The position numbers and the translations under genes are program-made. A DNA stretch of 27,491 nt from a virus, in IMG/VR virus record IMGVR_UViG_3300031974_004167, positions 1 through 27,491 of that record; one strand, given 5' to 3'. The notes below the pieces were generated by a model. That model was not told the origin of the DNA. It was given only the letters and a program-made list of their open reading frames with translations, and ran no database searches. Of the stretch, positions 20,101 to 25,364 are shown one piece after another; the first letter of the stretch is position 1; each line of letters begins with the position of its first letter.

Positions 20101-21849
20101 GTCAAATTTTGGAGATTGATTCAATCCTGATTTATCTTGTGCCTTGTTCCATTGTGTACCATCATACCAATACATACAACCAGCATTTACATCACCATCT
20201 AATATTAAAATTGTTTCATTTTCTAAAGGCACACTATCAGCAGTTTCAACTAAACTAATCTGTAAATTGTTATTATGTGTAATGAAGTTTACTTGATAAA
20301 TTTTGCCGTTGACAAGACTATCTGGATCTGCTGTAAACAAAACACGCATACCATCTGCTAAATCAACGCCATCAACATTATAACCTACACTGCCTTCTAT
20401 TGTGCTAAAAACATCAGGTGTAAAGGTATCAACTAGATCAACTGCTGCTTTTGCATTATTACCATGATTGAACAAACGCAAGTCTGGTTCAAATTCTATA
20501 ATAGGTCTACGTGCTCTTAAATCTTCAAAAATTTCTATTGGCTGATTATTGATTTCTGCAGATTTTTCAATTACACTACGGTGTGTCCATCTGTTATATC
20601 TACTCCATGGATTTTTACTTTTATCTCTACGATTTATACAGACATAGTCCTTTGTGCCTGCAAAACTTTTTGCATCACCAAATGGTACACGGTCAAAAGG
20701 ATTTATATCAAAAGGTACTTGTGTATCTTGTGTGAAAATTGCAGGAACTTGTAAATCTTTTACTGCAATCAATTCAATGCTTTCGCCTACACCTTCGATA
20801 TAATATAAACCTTGTGCATAAGATTCGGGCGTCACATTGCCTTGAAAATAGATTTTCATACCATTTGAAAACTCCCAGCCATCGGCTGTTTTATAAGTTT
20901 TCTTGCCAATAATTTCTTCTTCTACATCAATTGCTGTTGCTTCTTCAATATCAAATAAATTTAATGCGCCGCTGACATTTATATCGTTTTGACTGATATA
21001 ATACAAATTATTAGGAGCATTTGTAGGAACAGTAAATTCTAAAATACCTTTTTCTACAAACCCTTCACTAACATAATCTTCTCTAAATATTACAGTATCA
21101 TCATATTGTTCTGTAATTTCTACACCTTCTAAATACAAATTTTCTGCATATTCTGTGCTGTCTGCATATGGAATATTTTTTAATCTGCTTAGTGCAATAC
21201 CAAAAGGATGTCCAGGCGTGTCTACTTCAAATCTGTATGTTTGACCTCTATATAGTTTGAGTGTTTTATTACGAGTTACACCATCTGGTGAAAATACAAA
21301 TGCAGTATCTCCGCCATCAACCTCTGTTGTAACTTTGTATGTACTAACAACATCAATGCCTGTACCTCTTACAGGAACTTCTTGTGGACCATTTGGTAAC
21401 CAATAGTATTCACGGAAGTTTGTAAACTTGTCAAAATCAATGTGTGGGTTCCAAGCATAAAATTCTTGTGCAAACAATTGATCATGGTTTTTTGTACTAC
21501 CGCCAAATGCTTCAATTTGTCCAAGCAGATCAACATAATCTGCGTTAAATTCTACATTACCAATGTTGTCTTCAATAATAGTATAAGGTTCTAATTGATA
21601 ATCTTCACGTTGTTTGTTTACGTCAGAAATATAATTATCTTCAACAACTGCTGCTTTGGCTTCTCTGCTACCAACAAATCCATTTAATTTTTCAACAACA
21701 CCAGGCGATGTAAGTTGATCTAATGTACTACCAATAAATTTCTTGTTGGTATCGGTACGAAAATATCTTGGTAATAATGAAGATGTAGTTCTTTTACTAT
21801 CATTACGTCCTGGAACAGGATATTCGTTTTGATTGTCTTCGTATGCCAT
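8131..21849 (-). CDS. Giant modular baseplate/virion structural protein, 4572 residues
   Basis: One uninterrupted frame of 13.7 kb follows gp6 in a TAATG overlap, with AAGGA upstream. The N-terminus (1-160; SLLPRYFRTDTNKKFIGSTL at 24-43, then FREYYWLPNGP) matches a family I recall from marine T4-like phages. Visible modules by residue: cupredoxin-like fold 195-300 without copper ligands; hairpin adhesin modules about 690-770 and 925-990; a conserved RGHDGS block (1041-1046) and a Trp/Pro/His-rich block (1159-1190); CBM5/12-like modules at 1465-1506, 1721-1763, 2222-2268 and 2366-2407; seven FG-GAP-like blades 2138-2640; two GxGY repeats (3053-3127, 3425-3505); and a run of beta-rich modules to the C-terminus. 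The position equals T4 gene 7 (gp7 has 1032 residues), so a wedge role is inferred. It has no enzyme motif, signal peptide or membrane span that I can see. Probably it joins baseplate scaffold and glycan binding. Confidence 0.9.
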   Translation of the reverse strand: MAYEDNQNEYPVPGRNDSKRTTSSLLPRYFRTDTNKKFIGSTLDQLTSPGVVEKLNGFVGSREAKAAVVEDNYISDVNKQREDYQLEPYTIIEDNIGNVEFNADYVDLLGQIEAFGGSTKNHDQLFAQEFYAWNPHIDFDKFTNFREYYWLPNGPQEVPVRGTGIDVVSTYKVTTEVDGGDTAFVFSPDGVTRNKTLKLYRGQTYRFEVDTPGHPFGIALSRLKNIPYADSTEYAENLYLEGVEITEQYDDTVIFREDYVSEGFVEKGILEFTVPTNAPNNLYYISQNDINVSGALNLFDIEEATAIDVEEEIIGKKTYKTADGWEFSNGMKIYFQGNVTPESYAQGLYYIEGVGESIELIAVKDLQVPAIFTQDTQVPFDINPFDRVPFGDAKSFAGTKDYVCINRRDKSKNPWSRYNRWTHRSVIEKSAEINNQPIEIFEDLRARRPIIEFEPDLRLFNHGNNAKAAVDLVDTFTPDVFSTIEGSVGYNVDGVDLADGMRVLFTADPDSLVNGKIYQVNFITHNNNLQISLVETADSVPLENETILILDGDVNAGCMYWYDGTQWNKAQDKSGLNQSPKFDLFDNEGNSIGDSTIYDSTEFVGNRIFNYRVGEGAVDNELGFPLTYKNFVNIGDIVFDFPLLNKTYNYKVNNDFVKISSDTLFLKKYKNQKDEFVNAWKKATVKSQQSVVRKFTGSEFTNNFPIDVYNNSGNLTDLKVKVYVNSLFKTQGIDYTLQNENNVKKIVFTNNLEFTDIVVIKTHSNADKNANGYYEIPYNLERNPLNSNISEFTLGEVNDHVEGLISELDGFQGVQPGVSNLRDLGYVAEYGRKFIQHSGPINLSMYNLVSKDANVIKSLRFASNEYQKFKRQFIQIATDDFFEGTVKEHVDYIFNTLNADKVQTMNFYSTDMAGTGGSVEIEYNVLDNRLKTYALSKVFLKNEISNTAVYVYINDKQLIHGYDYTFSDTGFVTILKEFETGDVIKIQEYANTEGSFIPPTPTKIGLYPAFKPEKFLDTTYQVQYDENGDVIPNTGPLNVIRGHDGSMMIAYDDYRDDLILELEKRIYNNLKIEYDTNIFDIHDIVGGLNRDTKISKSNIDNIIITDFVKWLDVAKINDYTDNSFNRLDASFTYNYSRSVNLNNQNLPGFWRGVYIEAFDTDRPHTHPWEMLGFASQPTWWESVYGPAPYTSNNLILWTDLQNGAVREPGKPVVIKSKYIRSKLLSHIPVNENGQLLSPLESGFAQNFSYSIQRNIPFKFGDHAPEETAWRRSSDYPFALLVAMVLLRPAHTIGIGYDRSRVVRNIAGNFVYKDTDKRITTKDIVFPKINGNIAGGLVNYISEYISLNNEFTYSKYISNITNIKNKLGFKLAGFANKDKLKLVLDSKTPLNQGNVFVPFENYNLTFRTSAPQKVVTYSGVIVEKTGRGFKISGYDVASPYFTYYKAIESANDPNVNVGGISESFATWSENKTYIAGKIVQYNDVYYRAKVNHTSTDIFDDTKYTKLPRLPEIGGVNVKFRKRYERLPSQLDYGTIFPDVQTVVDFLLGYEKHMIDEGFVFDYFNKQTEAIENWKLAAKEFMFWTTQNWASSSIITLSPAANNILFSKEYYVVDDVFDSFYNYPILNQNNKKLNRAFFNVYRDNINNFQLTSSEDGIFLIKLPLIQKEHVVFIDNITVFNDTIYSLNTGYRQQRLKVVGYRTDEWNGSLNIPGFLYDDARITEWESYKDYTVGELVKFKEFYYAAQFTHSGTENFDFDLWSRLPEKPENKLQPNWDYRANQFADFYDLDTDNFDAEQQRLAQHLIGYQKRNYLSNIIQDDVSQYKFYQGFIQDKGTANSITKLFDKLGSANKDSVELFEEWAIRVGQYGALTSFDEVEFKLDEKQFRIEPQTLQLVNQIDQTRTDLVYQYPRSDVLIAPSNYDTGFLPTLNAVNEYTKTAGYVKLEQIDFLAKVIEDILTVDIASVDIGSYVWVPTDGTSWNVYRHVLADIAVTRVESTDLGFKMYFNKPINFAEDSIIGVNNIHPDIDGFWLVTNVQRNIIENNDSSITQPNIEIETDNPISESIINVEDSTLGIVTEFKSRRFNQPKDSNSILKAYDLNQDRLWIDDIGDGVSAVFDNKIIRTKLQNITAPEESSNEFGRSVSASYNNTIMAVGTPDLDDGKVYIYTRASDALPFTIKQTLLPLPQYHTGGDFGSSVSLTPNGQYLYVGAPTASNVKSRYKGALDPLQEYDQGDIVSSKGVLWQALRTVTVESSTINLESQDWQRVNIIKADPAATDLGYTEQGVVYIYKKLIDNSFELIDIICSSAPGNNEKFGLGIKSVSPGDFDHSLFVRSLADNGRVYIINNGGKDDIEEYAYNIDSNYRGEWQTIAKYIENEIVYYEGNLYQANQTVFPGNPFDTSLWTLLDTFVDYTGYLTSDLSDTTDLYNEDSSGFGLATDVGVTFDISANGEVVALSGVLSGDEYRVAIYRKENDRYVFAQNIDSPVDDEYFGNSVSLNSVGNKLAIGAPNSNENGILNGKVYVYKLSNQQFVLDQELFSPDGEKNNRFGVYVDLDDSRLAITSERGDTESFVTFDNGATIFDNAATSIVDTVEDNRQIYIFEDISNQLVYAEKLYSDTDITGSKNAFGYLNRNHLYLVAPAQDLTIILGDSTNNKGIIQDYRANINANAWTINSSVNPFVDLSKIKGVWLYDTKTKDLISYIDYIDPIQGRIAGPAEQELSFKLYYDPAVYNTGSTDTGDKDVWSTNYVGKLWWNLNTVKWYNPYQGDIQYKTNNWNQIIPGFDVDVYEWVESDYLPSEWDTIADTTEGLSEGISGLSLYGDDTYSIQNSYDPITGAASSKYYFWVKSKTTLPNTYGRKISALDVENLIRDPASQGYRFVNLFDSKNFALHNVRNLIKDKDTVLHIDYYTTDEQIQNIHSEYQLLTEGLASSKPNKDIVDKWVDSLVGYNEQNIQLPDTRVSIARRFGILNEPNQSMFVNRKEALKQIIERVNGILTEYVVVDEFDISPLMQVDPLPSKFSNHWDKEIESESLLRFIGTAKIEQAVLTPTIVDGRITEVAITNPGRGYVDSNYNGGSTRHGPTVTIEGTGTDAEIKTYINNLGQITSVEIVNSGKNYLDNTVLIVRPFSVLVKNDSDIGGFWAIYNWISSTGEWFRNQIQDYDVSLYWEYKDWYAEGYNAETAINFIIPGAYALEGTPDRIGSVVKIETIGTGGWLLLEKIDNQPNVDYTVNYKSIGRQNGTIQFSSQLYQSDTTGYDKLIYDTSFYDREPSEEIRIILKTIEENLFVDQLEVEWNKLFFSSIRYAISEQIDVDWIFKSSFVTAKHNVGELEQKITYQNDNLPNYQEYINEVKPFSAKVREYISAYEKIEPTQTNVTDFDLPPSYDPELGTVVPEAIKFVNNQLVNVDADVLTYPKRNWYDNVGFEIKEFVIYSGGSGYTNTANVTVSGGGGPTLEGLAYLGGDSISYIEVNTTGAKYFNTPTVTINGSLAEDGEEAIVYAIIGNNLVRNTHMRMKFDRVSGNYLFTTLDETETFLGNGGLTEFNLKWPASTRSADISITVDGVDQLISDFSISNELDKTRSFERYTGRITFTNAPANNAEVVINYKKSTELLTAADRINFFYNPTTGMPGKDLAQLMDGIDYGGVQMDSIGFGESLGWDLQGFGVDFDTFDTANEDEIIVLDGSTQIVELEKELEAGVIYNVYLNNVRIDDPSYPAPGVNPNAKMVSPVGDGITKSVFLDSDVIVTQQDDVVVVRKSTSDGSFTPESTAFDVSLQGGSFENTSALGIDPGEIAVDGDGFVTETTSKGPEEQVPGQVLDTLDMTIYNRVSQGQGIISVRNYITDGVTLEWGFDLFPQTQNTIIVTIDGEVVAHSDLNVDYEGKFISLADSSVIDAGKNLSILSIGANGVDIIDSDNIVATGGSRTLELPIRFTTDQSTFVTLNGVKQEPATQYGYDTNAAGFGVLEFPTAPEAGTIIGYTVYSDKINQFSEMVIDKTMIVDGDNTVHRFENDVAVPFVKKPYSHNILVQRSKGSRFLNPGYRKSYIMTVQRDYDIDAWQFEDTTLVNSSDVIVYINGEILEDINWNYDPLNGRVEILSNNIGLPGDKLEIFIIRDAEYFFFNTTVTVENGSAIETIPQNSNVSFRLTDDSTIVNAKVESFRYDGVDAVVELQGYVRDLFQLKSIDDTPEMILNDDSTANLKLLDVKLTETNTLCLLEAPEAWETVNIYTFSNHDINEFERNSYDVVWNTNQAPEGSQEYIDKNLLSTGYVKLQQPAISANYVWVFKNGIILVPQKDYKIVDKKDGIQLYEKVLPNDKIDVLQFAAPTSKPKFGFRIFKDIIGRYHYKRLNNDNEYELQQPLNYYDQTIQLKDATGIQSPNRAIGLPGVVYIDKERIEYFAVDGNILRQIRRGTLGTGIKESYPVNTKVIGQGIEENIPYKDEIHSTKFIGDSSTKQFLLDWTPTSVNEFDVYFLGTKLRKDSITTFDPTVDQDSPEADVTIAPEFTMETIQWGSETRVAIILADYIRAPADGGIVEVVRKTGRVWTEPGKTIADSENQICKFITDKTISLPR
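8134..11262 (-). repeat. Giant protein C-terminal array of beta-rich adhesin-like modules
   Basis: Residues about 3530-4572. A pattern recurs: G(D/N)G/S-x-T-x-x-F-x-L, then a strand such as ISITVDGVDQ, TIIVTIDGEVV, TFVTLNGVKQ, VIVYINGEIL, YVWVFKNGII or FDVYFLGTKL, then a hairpin and a strand ending in (A/P)-x-N/G-x-V-x-I. At least six copies can be seen by eye (start near 3535, 3840, 3920, 4060, 4280 and 4448), and two further copies lie near residues 690 and 925. Such tandem beta-sandwich or hairpin modules are usual in adhesins and fibre shafts. Confidence 0.55.
11335..11577 (-). repeat. GxGY repeat module, copy 2 (giant protein residues 3425-3505)
   Basis: The block reads EIKEFVIYSGGSGYTNTANV, a V-x-V-S-G-G-G turn, then a second half with ISYIEVNTTGAKYFNTPTVT. 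Each half follows the scheme I-x-x-(V/I)-x-(V/I)-x3-G-x-x-Y, a turn, then (P/N)-x-V-x-(I/V). The same scheme appears at 12469-12693. Confidence 0.6.
12469..12693 (-). repeat. GxGY repeat module, copy 1 (giant protein residues 3053-3127)
   Basis: This block has GRITEVAITNPGRGYVDSNY, then GPTVTIEGTG, then the second half GQITSVEIVNSGKNYLDNTV. It has the same two-half layout as 11335-11577. Such GxGY...P-x-V-x-I repeats are common in large phage structural proteins and adhesins. Confidence 0.6.
14629..14754 (-). other. CBM5/12-like module 4, between propeller blades 3 and 4
   Basis: Giant protein residues 2366-2407: EWQTIAKYIENEIVYYEGNL, then YQANQ, P-x-x-x-P-x-D and a closing W-x-x-L. This follows the scheme W-x5-Y-x3-x-x-V-x-Y-x-x-x-x-Y-x-A-x(10-18)-W/Y-x-x-L of small chitin/cellulose-binding modules. 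Confidence 0.55.
15046..15186 (-). other. CBM5/12-like module 3, inserted inside propeller blade 2
   Basis: Giant protein residues 2222-2268: LDPLQEYDQGDIVSSKGVLW, QALRT, then the closing DWQRV. It lies between the VGAP strand and the GVVYIY strand of one blade, so it is an insertion into a propeller loop. The first Trp of the scheme is replaced by Leu. Confidence 0.5.
16561..16689 (-). other. CBM5/12-like module 2
   Basis: Giant protein residues 1721-1763: EWESYKDYTVGELVKFKEFY, YAAQF, then the closing LWSRLP. It is a close match to the W...Y..G..V.....YY.A.......W..LP scheme and to module 1. Confidence 0.6.
17332..17457 (-). other. CBM5/12-like module 1
   Basis: Giant protein residues 1465-1506: TWSENKTYIAGKIVQYNDVY, YRAKVNH, then the closing KYTKLP. 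It follows the same scheme as module 2 at 16561-16689, including G-x-x-V, YY-x-A and the closing aromatic-x-x-LP. Confidence 0.6.
20950..21267 (-). other. Cupredoxin-like domain of the giant protein without copper ligands
   Basis: Residues about 195-300 read KLYRGQTYRFEVDTPGHPFG (198-217), a long insert, then LEFTVPTNAPNNLYYIS (270-286) followed by NVSGALN. This is the strand pattern of plastocyanin-type domains (G-x-x-Y-x-F, GHPF, then LYYxC..H..M-x-G). The positions of the ligand Cys, His and Met are filled by Ser, Asn and Ser, so copper binding is unlikely even though GHPF keeps one His. Confidence 0.5.
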
Positions 21850-24800
21850 TAGTAATCATTTCCTTCGGTAATAATATTTGTATTTGTAGGTGAACTTTGA
21901 ATGCCTGTGTTTAACACATCATCACTTGTAATCACAGTTCCAGTTGCTTTTAAACGTGCAGCAGTAATACTATCAATCACTTCTACGTCATCTACATTTG
22001 CTGCATTTACAAAAATTTCATCGTTTTCACAAACTATTTCATACAAGCTGCCAAACACTTGTGTTTCGCTTTTTGGTACAAGAACTATACTTGCTGCATC
22101 TGGAGATACTTGCGTCATTACATATGCTGCTAATTCACTAAAATAAAATGTTTCTCCAAAATCCCAATTTTCTAAACTAAAGTATTGATTTATTGCATCA
22201 ATTACTCTTGATTTGATATCATTGTCGTTTACAACTCTGCCTGTATTTTTTACAATTTTAATTGTTGCTTGTAAATCATCTTCTGCTAAATTACCAAACA
22301 GTGGTTTGTATTTTACAGGATGATAAATCAATTCGTCTGATATACTTTTAATTTTTTTAATATCTTGTCCATAATTCAAATATAGAGCATCACTGCTTGG
22401 CGGTAATGGTTTTTCAACTAAATCACCTTTTAGATATTTTCTAAATTCAATATCGTATGTTTTTTCAAGCAAATATAAATCGATAATATTACTGCTACTT
22501 GGATCTATTCTGCGATTTTCTGCTGCGGCATGTTTATAATTAAATCTTAAATTGTCTCTACCTTTGTAAGCACGCCAATTTATATCTAATTCTAAACCAG
22601 TCATTGTTGCATTTATTTTTTTAAACACATCTTTACTGCTTATATAAAAAACTTCATCACCTGTATAGTTACTAAATGCACCTATAGCACCTTCTGTATT
22701 TTTTACTAAAATATTATTATTTTCCGCATTTGCATATTCATAAGTTTCTACATCATTCTTTAAAACTTTTTTTGCAAAAACATATTTTGTATCAGGCAGA
22801 TAATCTGGAGCAACAATTTGGGTAAAAATATCAGGATCGTCAATAACACCATCTGCATCTGTATCAACAAATCCTATTTCTAATTTTTTGCTGTCTACAT
22901 AACCAGCTGCTGATCTATATGCTGAAATAACTTGCCATTTCCAATCTTGTGTAAAATTAGTCAAGTTATCTGGAATATTGTTATTACTCAAAACGTCTAT
23001 TGTGTCTGTAACAATTTTTCCTGTTTTACTATCATAAATTCTATCATTGCCATCAAAGTAAAAACGTATTTGCTCATCGCTTTCAAAAACATATCTTAGT
23101 CCTCTGTGAGTAACAGTATATGTTTCGCCATTTGTTTCAAACAAGAAAATCCAACTACTATCCTGATTAGTACCTGTTGCATCGCCTGCACGACCTGTGC
23201 TAAAATCACCTGTTTTATCAAGGTTAGTACTTGTAATAACTTTCCAATTTGATGTTTCTACATCATAACGCAATCCAAATGTTTTATAGCTAAATGTTTG
23301 ATCAACCATTTGAGATAATGTATCTGCTACAATACCTAGATTTAGCACAGAAATAATTTCAGCTATTTGTGCACCTTCTGGTATATTTTCATTTAAAATA
23401 ACTGGGCCTAAATCACTGTCAATATCTTGCACTGTTCCATTTTCAAATACACTTACTACTTTTGTCCAAACATAGGTTTTATCTCCTAGTTTATTTGGTG
23501 TACCAGAAACTAAATTATTTTTCTTATCAAAATAATGTCCACTTGGCGCAATAAATTTAATTAAACTTCCAGGTGAAACAAATCGCATAATACTTGCTGT
23601 AAAACTGCTTACTGCGACAGGAATGTTAAATTGGTCTTGGAATATTCCTGAACTTTGATTTGTATCATTTGTAGTTGGCTTCCAAGTAAAGTTTAAATCT
23701 TCTACACTGGTATTTCTATCAAAATATTTGTAATAGAAATTTTTAGTTTGTGTATGTTTGATGATTTCTAAAACTTTTGAATTTATAACTGCTTCAATAT
23801 CAGTTCTAGTTGTAAATCCAAAACTGAATTTTTTTGCTAAATCTTCACTGTAAATGCTACCGTCATCTCCAAACATTAGTGTGTTACTGTATTTGCCTGT
23901 TGCATCACGTAAATCATAATAACGACTAATACCACTGCTGGTTCTGTTGATAGATTTTGTTTTTATAATTTGTTGACTTACTCCTAGAGGACCAATATTG
24001 TAGTCTTCGCCTGTAATAAGTCTATTTTGTGTATAGAATGTACTAGGAGCATTTGTTTTGATACTTTCATTTGTTTCACTGCTATCTGCATTTGAAACAG
24101 GCGATTGTAAATCTAAAACTAAATTTAGTGTTTCGTTGGTTCCATTTTTACTCAAATAAGGAACCTGTATTTGAATACCTACTAAATCACTAGGATTGAT
24201 TTTGTATTGTTCGTTTGCACTGGTTCTATAATATACTTTAAAACTGCCTTTTGGTAAAGTTCCAAAAACACCGTCACTGAAAATTAAACTGATACGGTCA
24301 CTGATTCTACTCAGCACACCGTAAATGTCTCTAACGCCTTTTTCAATACTGTTATATACAATATTGTTACCTTCTACATTGCTTACCTTTGTCCAAAGAT
24401 CTTGTTCAAATCCGTTGCTGTCTAGTTTGTATAACCAAACATCAGTCTCGTTTACATTATCAGTATCAATGTTTACTGTTGTATTTGGTACTGGATTGTC
24501 AATAGCAAATACATTGTTTTTTAGAGTACCTTGTCTAAAATGGAAAAAGAATCCACTGTTTGCACTACCGGCACCTTGACCGCTGTCTCTATATAGAAAT
24601 GCAAGTTTGTTTCCAGGAAACGGTTCTTCTTCATATATAAAATTATCAGCGGTATCAATACCAGCACTGGTTATTTCAAATTTTCTACTTTTGTTATCAA
24701 CAGTTTTTGTAAAACTAAACACAGGTATATCTGTATTGGTTCCATTAAATCTATACTGCTCTGTAACTATGCCATCAACGATTGATTTTTTTACAGGACG

Positions 24801-25313
24801 TCCAAAGCGTGAATTTGCAGGCAATGCTGCATTTAAGATTTTAACAAATTGTTCGTACCAATCATTATTTGTAGCATCGTTCCACAAAACAGTTTGTCCA
24901 CTGAGGTTGTTGTTGTTTGCATCAAATACATCTTCAGTTGTACTAACACTGTCAATTTTCAACAAACCGTTAGCAGTTGTATTTCTACTTGCATTGTAAC
25001 TGATTAAACGTGCAAGGCGGAGAATGCTTTCTCTACGCTCTGCTGTTTCAATATAATTTTCTCTAGCATTTAGGTCTGTGCGGAAGGCTAGGTTTTGACC
25101 TAAAAATGCAATCAAATCAATCAGTGCAAGATATTCTCTGCTTTCAATATAATCGTTGTAATCTTCTGGATAATTTTCTCTAATATAAGAGATCATTGTT
25201 CTACGTAAATTATCAAAGTCATAACTTTGAAAATCTGCGTACTTGAAACTTTGATATATTGCTTTCCAATCTTCTGCTAATAGAAGTCGATTTTGCCTGT
25301 CTGTCGTTGACAT
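21849..25313 (-). CDS. 6: Baseplate wedge protein gp6, enlarged (1154 residues)
   Basis: T4 gp6 forms the inner iris of the baseplate wedge, where dimers link adjacent wedges and hold gp25, gp53 and gp7. The N-terminus is the textbook gp6 signature: FKYADFQSYDFDNLRRTMIS (23-42), YIRENYPEDYNDYIES (43-58), then LIDLIAFLGQNLAFRTDLNA (64-83) and REN. The C-terminal 106 residues (FGETFYFSELAAYV at 1052-1065, then an acidic tail) fit the end of the family. The protein is much longer than T4 gp6 (660 residues). The extra middle contains a DTDADGVIDDPD loop (817-828) of EF-hand or thrombospondin calcium-loop type. ATG 25311-25313 has GAGG eight bases upstream. The stop overlaps the start of the giant gene (TAATG), so the two wedge proteins are probably made together. 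Confidence 0.94.
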   Translation of the reverse strand: MSTTDRQNRLLLAEDWKAIYQSFKYADFQSYDFDNLRRTMISYIRENYPEDYNDYIESREYLALIDLIAFLGQNLAFRTDLNARENYIETAERRESILRLARLISYNASRNTTANGLLKIDSVSTTEDVFDANNNNLSGQTVLWNDATNNDWYEQFVKILNAALPANSRFGRPVKKSIVDGIVTEQYRFNGTNTDIPVFSFTKTVDNKSRKFEITSAGIDTADNFIYEEEPFPGNKLAFLYRDSGQGAGSANSGFFFHFRQGTLKNNVFAIDNPVPNTTVNIDTDNVNETDVWLYKLDSNGFEQDLWTKVSNVEGNNIVYNSIEKGVRDIYGVLSRISDRISLIFSDGVFGTLPKGSFKVYYRTSANEQYKINPSDLVGIQIQVPYLSKNGTNETLNLVLDLQSPVSNADSSETNESIKTNAPSTFYTQNRLITGEDYNIGPLGVSQQIIKTKSINRTSSGISRYYDLRDATGKYSNTLMFGDDGSIYSEDLAKKFSFGFTTRTDIEAVINSKVLEIIKHTQTKNFYYKYFDRNTSVEDLNFTWKPTTNDTNQSSGIFQDQFNIPVAVSSFTASIMRFVSPGSLIKFIAPSGHYFDKKNNLVSGTPNKLGDKTYVWTKVVSVFENGTVQDIDSDLGPVILNENIPEGAQIAEIISVLNLGIVADTLSQMVDQTFSYKTFGLRYDVETSNWKVITSTNLDKTGDFSTGRAGDATGTNQDSSWIFLFETNGETYTVTHRGLRYVFESDEQIRFYFDGNDRIYDSKTGKIVTDTIDVLSNNNIPDNLTNFTQDWKWQVISAYRSAAGYVDSKKLEIGFVDTDADGVIDDPDIFTQIVAPDYLPDTKYVFAKKVLKNDVETYEYANAENNNILVKNTEGAIGAFSNYTGDEVFYISSKDVFKKINATMTGLELDINWRAYKGRDNLRFNYKHAAAENRRIDPSSSNIIDLYLLEKTYDIEFRKYLKGDLVEKPLPPSSDALYLNYGQDIKKIKSISDELIYHPVKYKPLFGNLAEDDLQATIKIVKNTGRVVNDNDIKSRVIDAINQYFSLENWDFGETFYFSELAAYVMTQVSPDAASIVLVPKSETQVFGSLYEIVCENDEIFVNAANVDDVEVIDSITAARLKATGTVITSDDVLNTGIQSSPTNTNIITEGNDY
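22830..22865 (-). other. Calcium-loop-like motif in gp6
   Basis: This encodes DTDADGVIDDPD (gp6 residues 817-828), which follows the D-x-D-x-D-G-x-x-D-x-x-D scheme of dockerin, EF-hand and thrombospondin type 3 loops. Calcium binding is inferred from the pattern only. Confidence 0.45.
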
Positions 25314-25336
25314 ATGCCATTCCTCACTTTATAGTA

Positions 25337-25344
25337 TATTTACC
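25337..25344 (-). promoter_or_regulatory. Possible late promoter box GGTAAATA before gp6
   Basis: The 51-base spacer between gp25 and gp6 holds GGTAAATA (six of eight to TATAAATA), placed 23 bases before the gp6 ATG, the same distance as the box before the 200-residue gene. A second AT-rich box, CTATAAAG at 25327-25334, is the alternative. No hairpin terminator is visible in the spacer. Confidence 0.35.
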
Positions 25345-25364
25345 TGAAGTAATTATATGCGCAT

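Noticed and set aside
8131-21849. That the 13.7 kb frame is an assembly artefact or a concatenation of split genes
   Set aside because: No frame change, internal ribosome site or promoter box separating domains was seen, and modules run on with uniform composition from a proper start to a stop embedded in a late promoter.
24607-24999. Plus-strand frame of 130 codons opposite gp6
   Set aside because: It overlaps a confidently identified gp6 gene and has no homologous-looking motifs.
25314-25364. Transcription terminator in the longest spacer
   Set aside because: No GC-rich inverted repeat with a T-run; the spacer is AT-rich and looks promoter-like.
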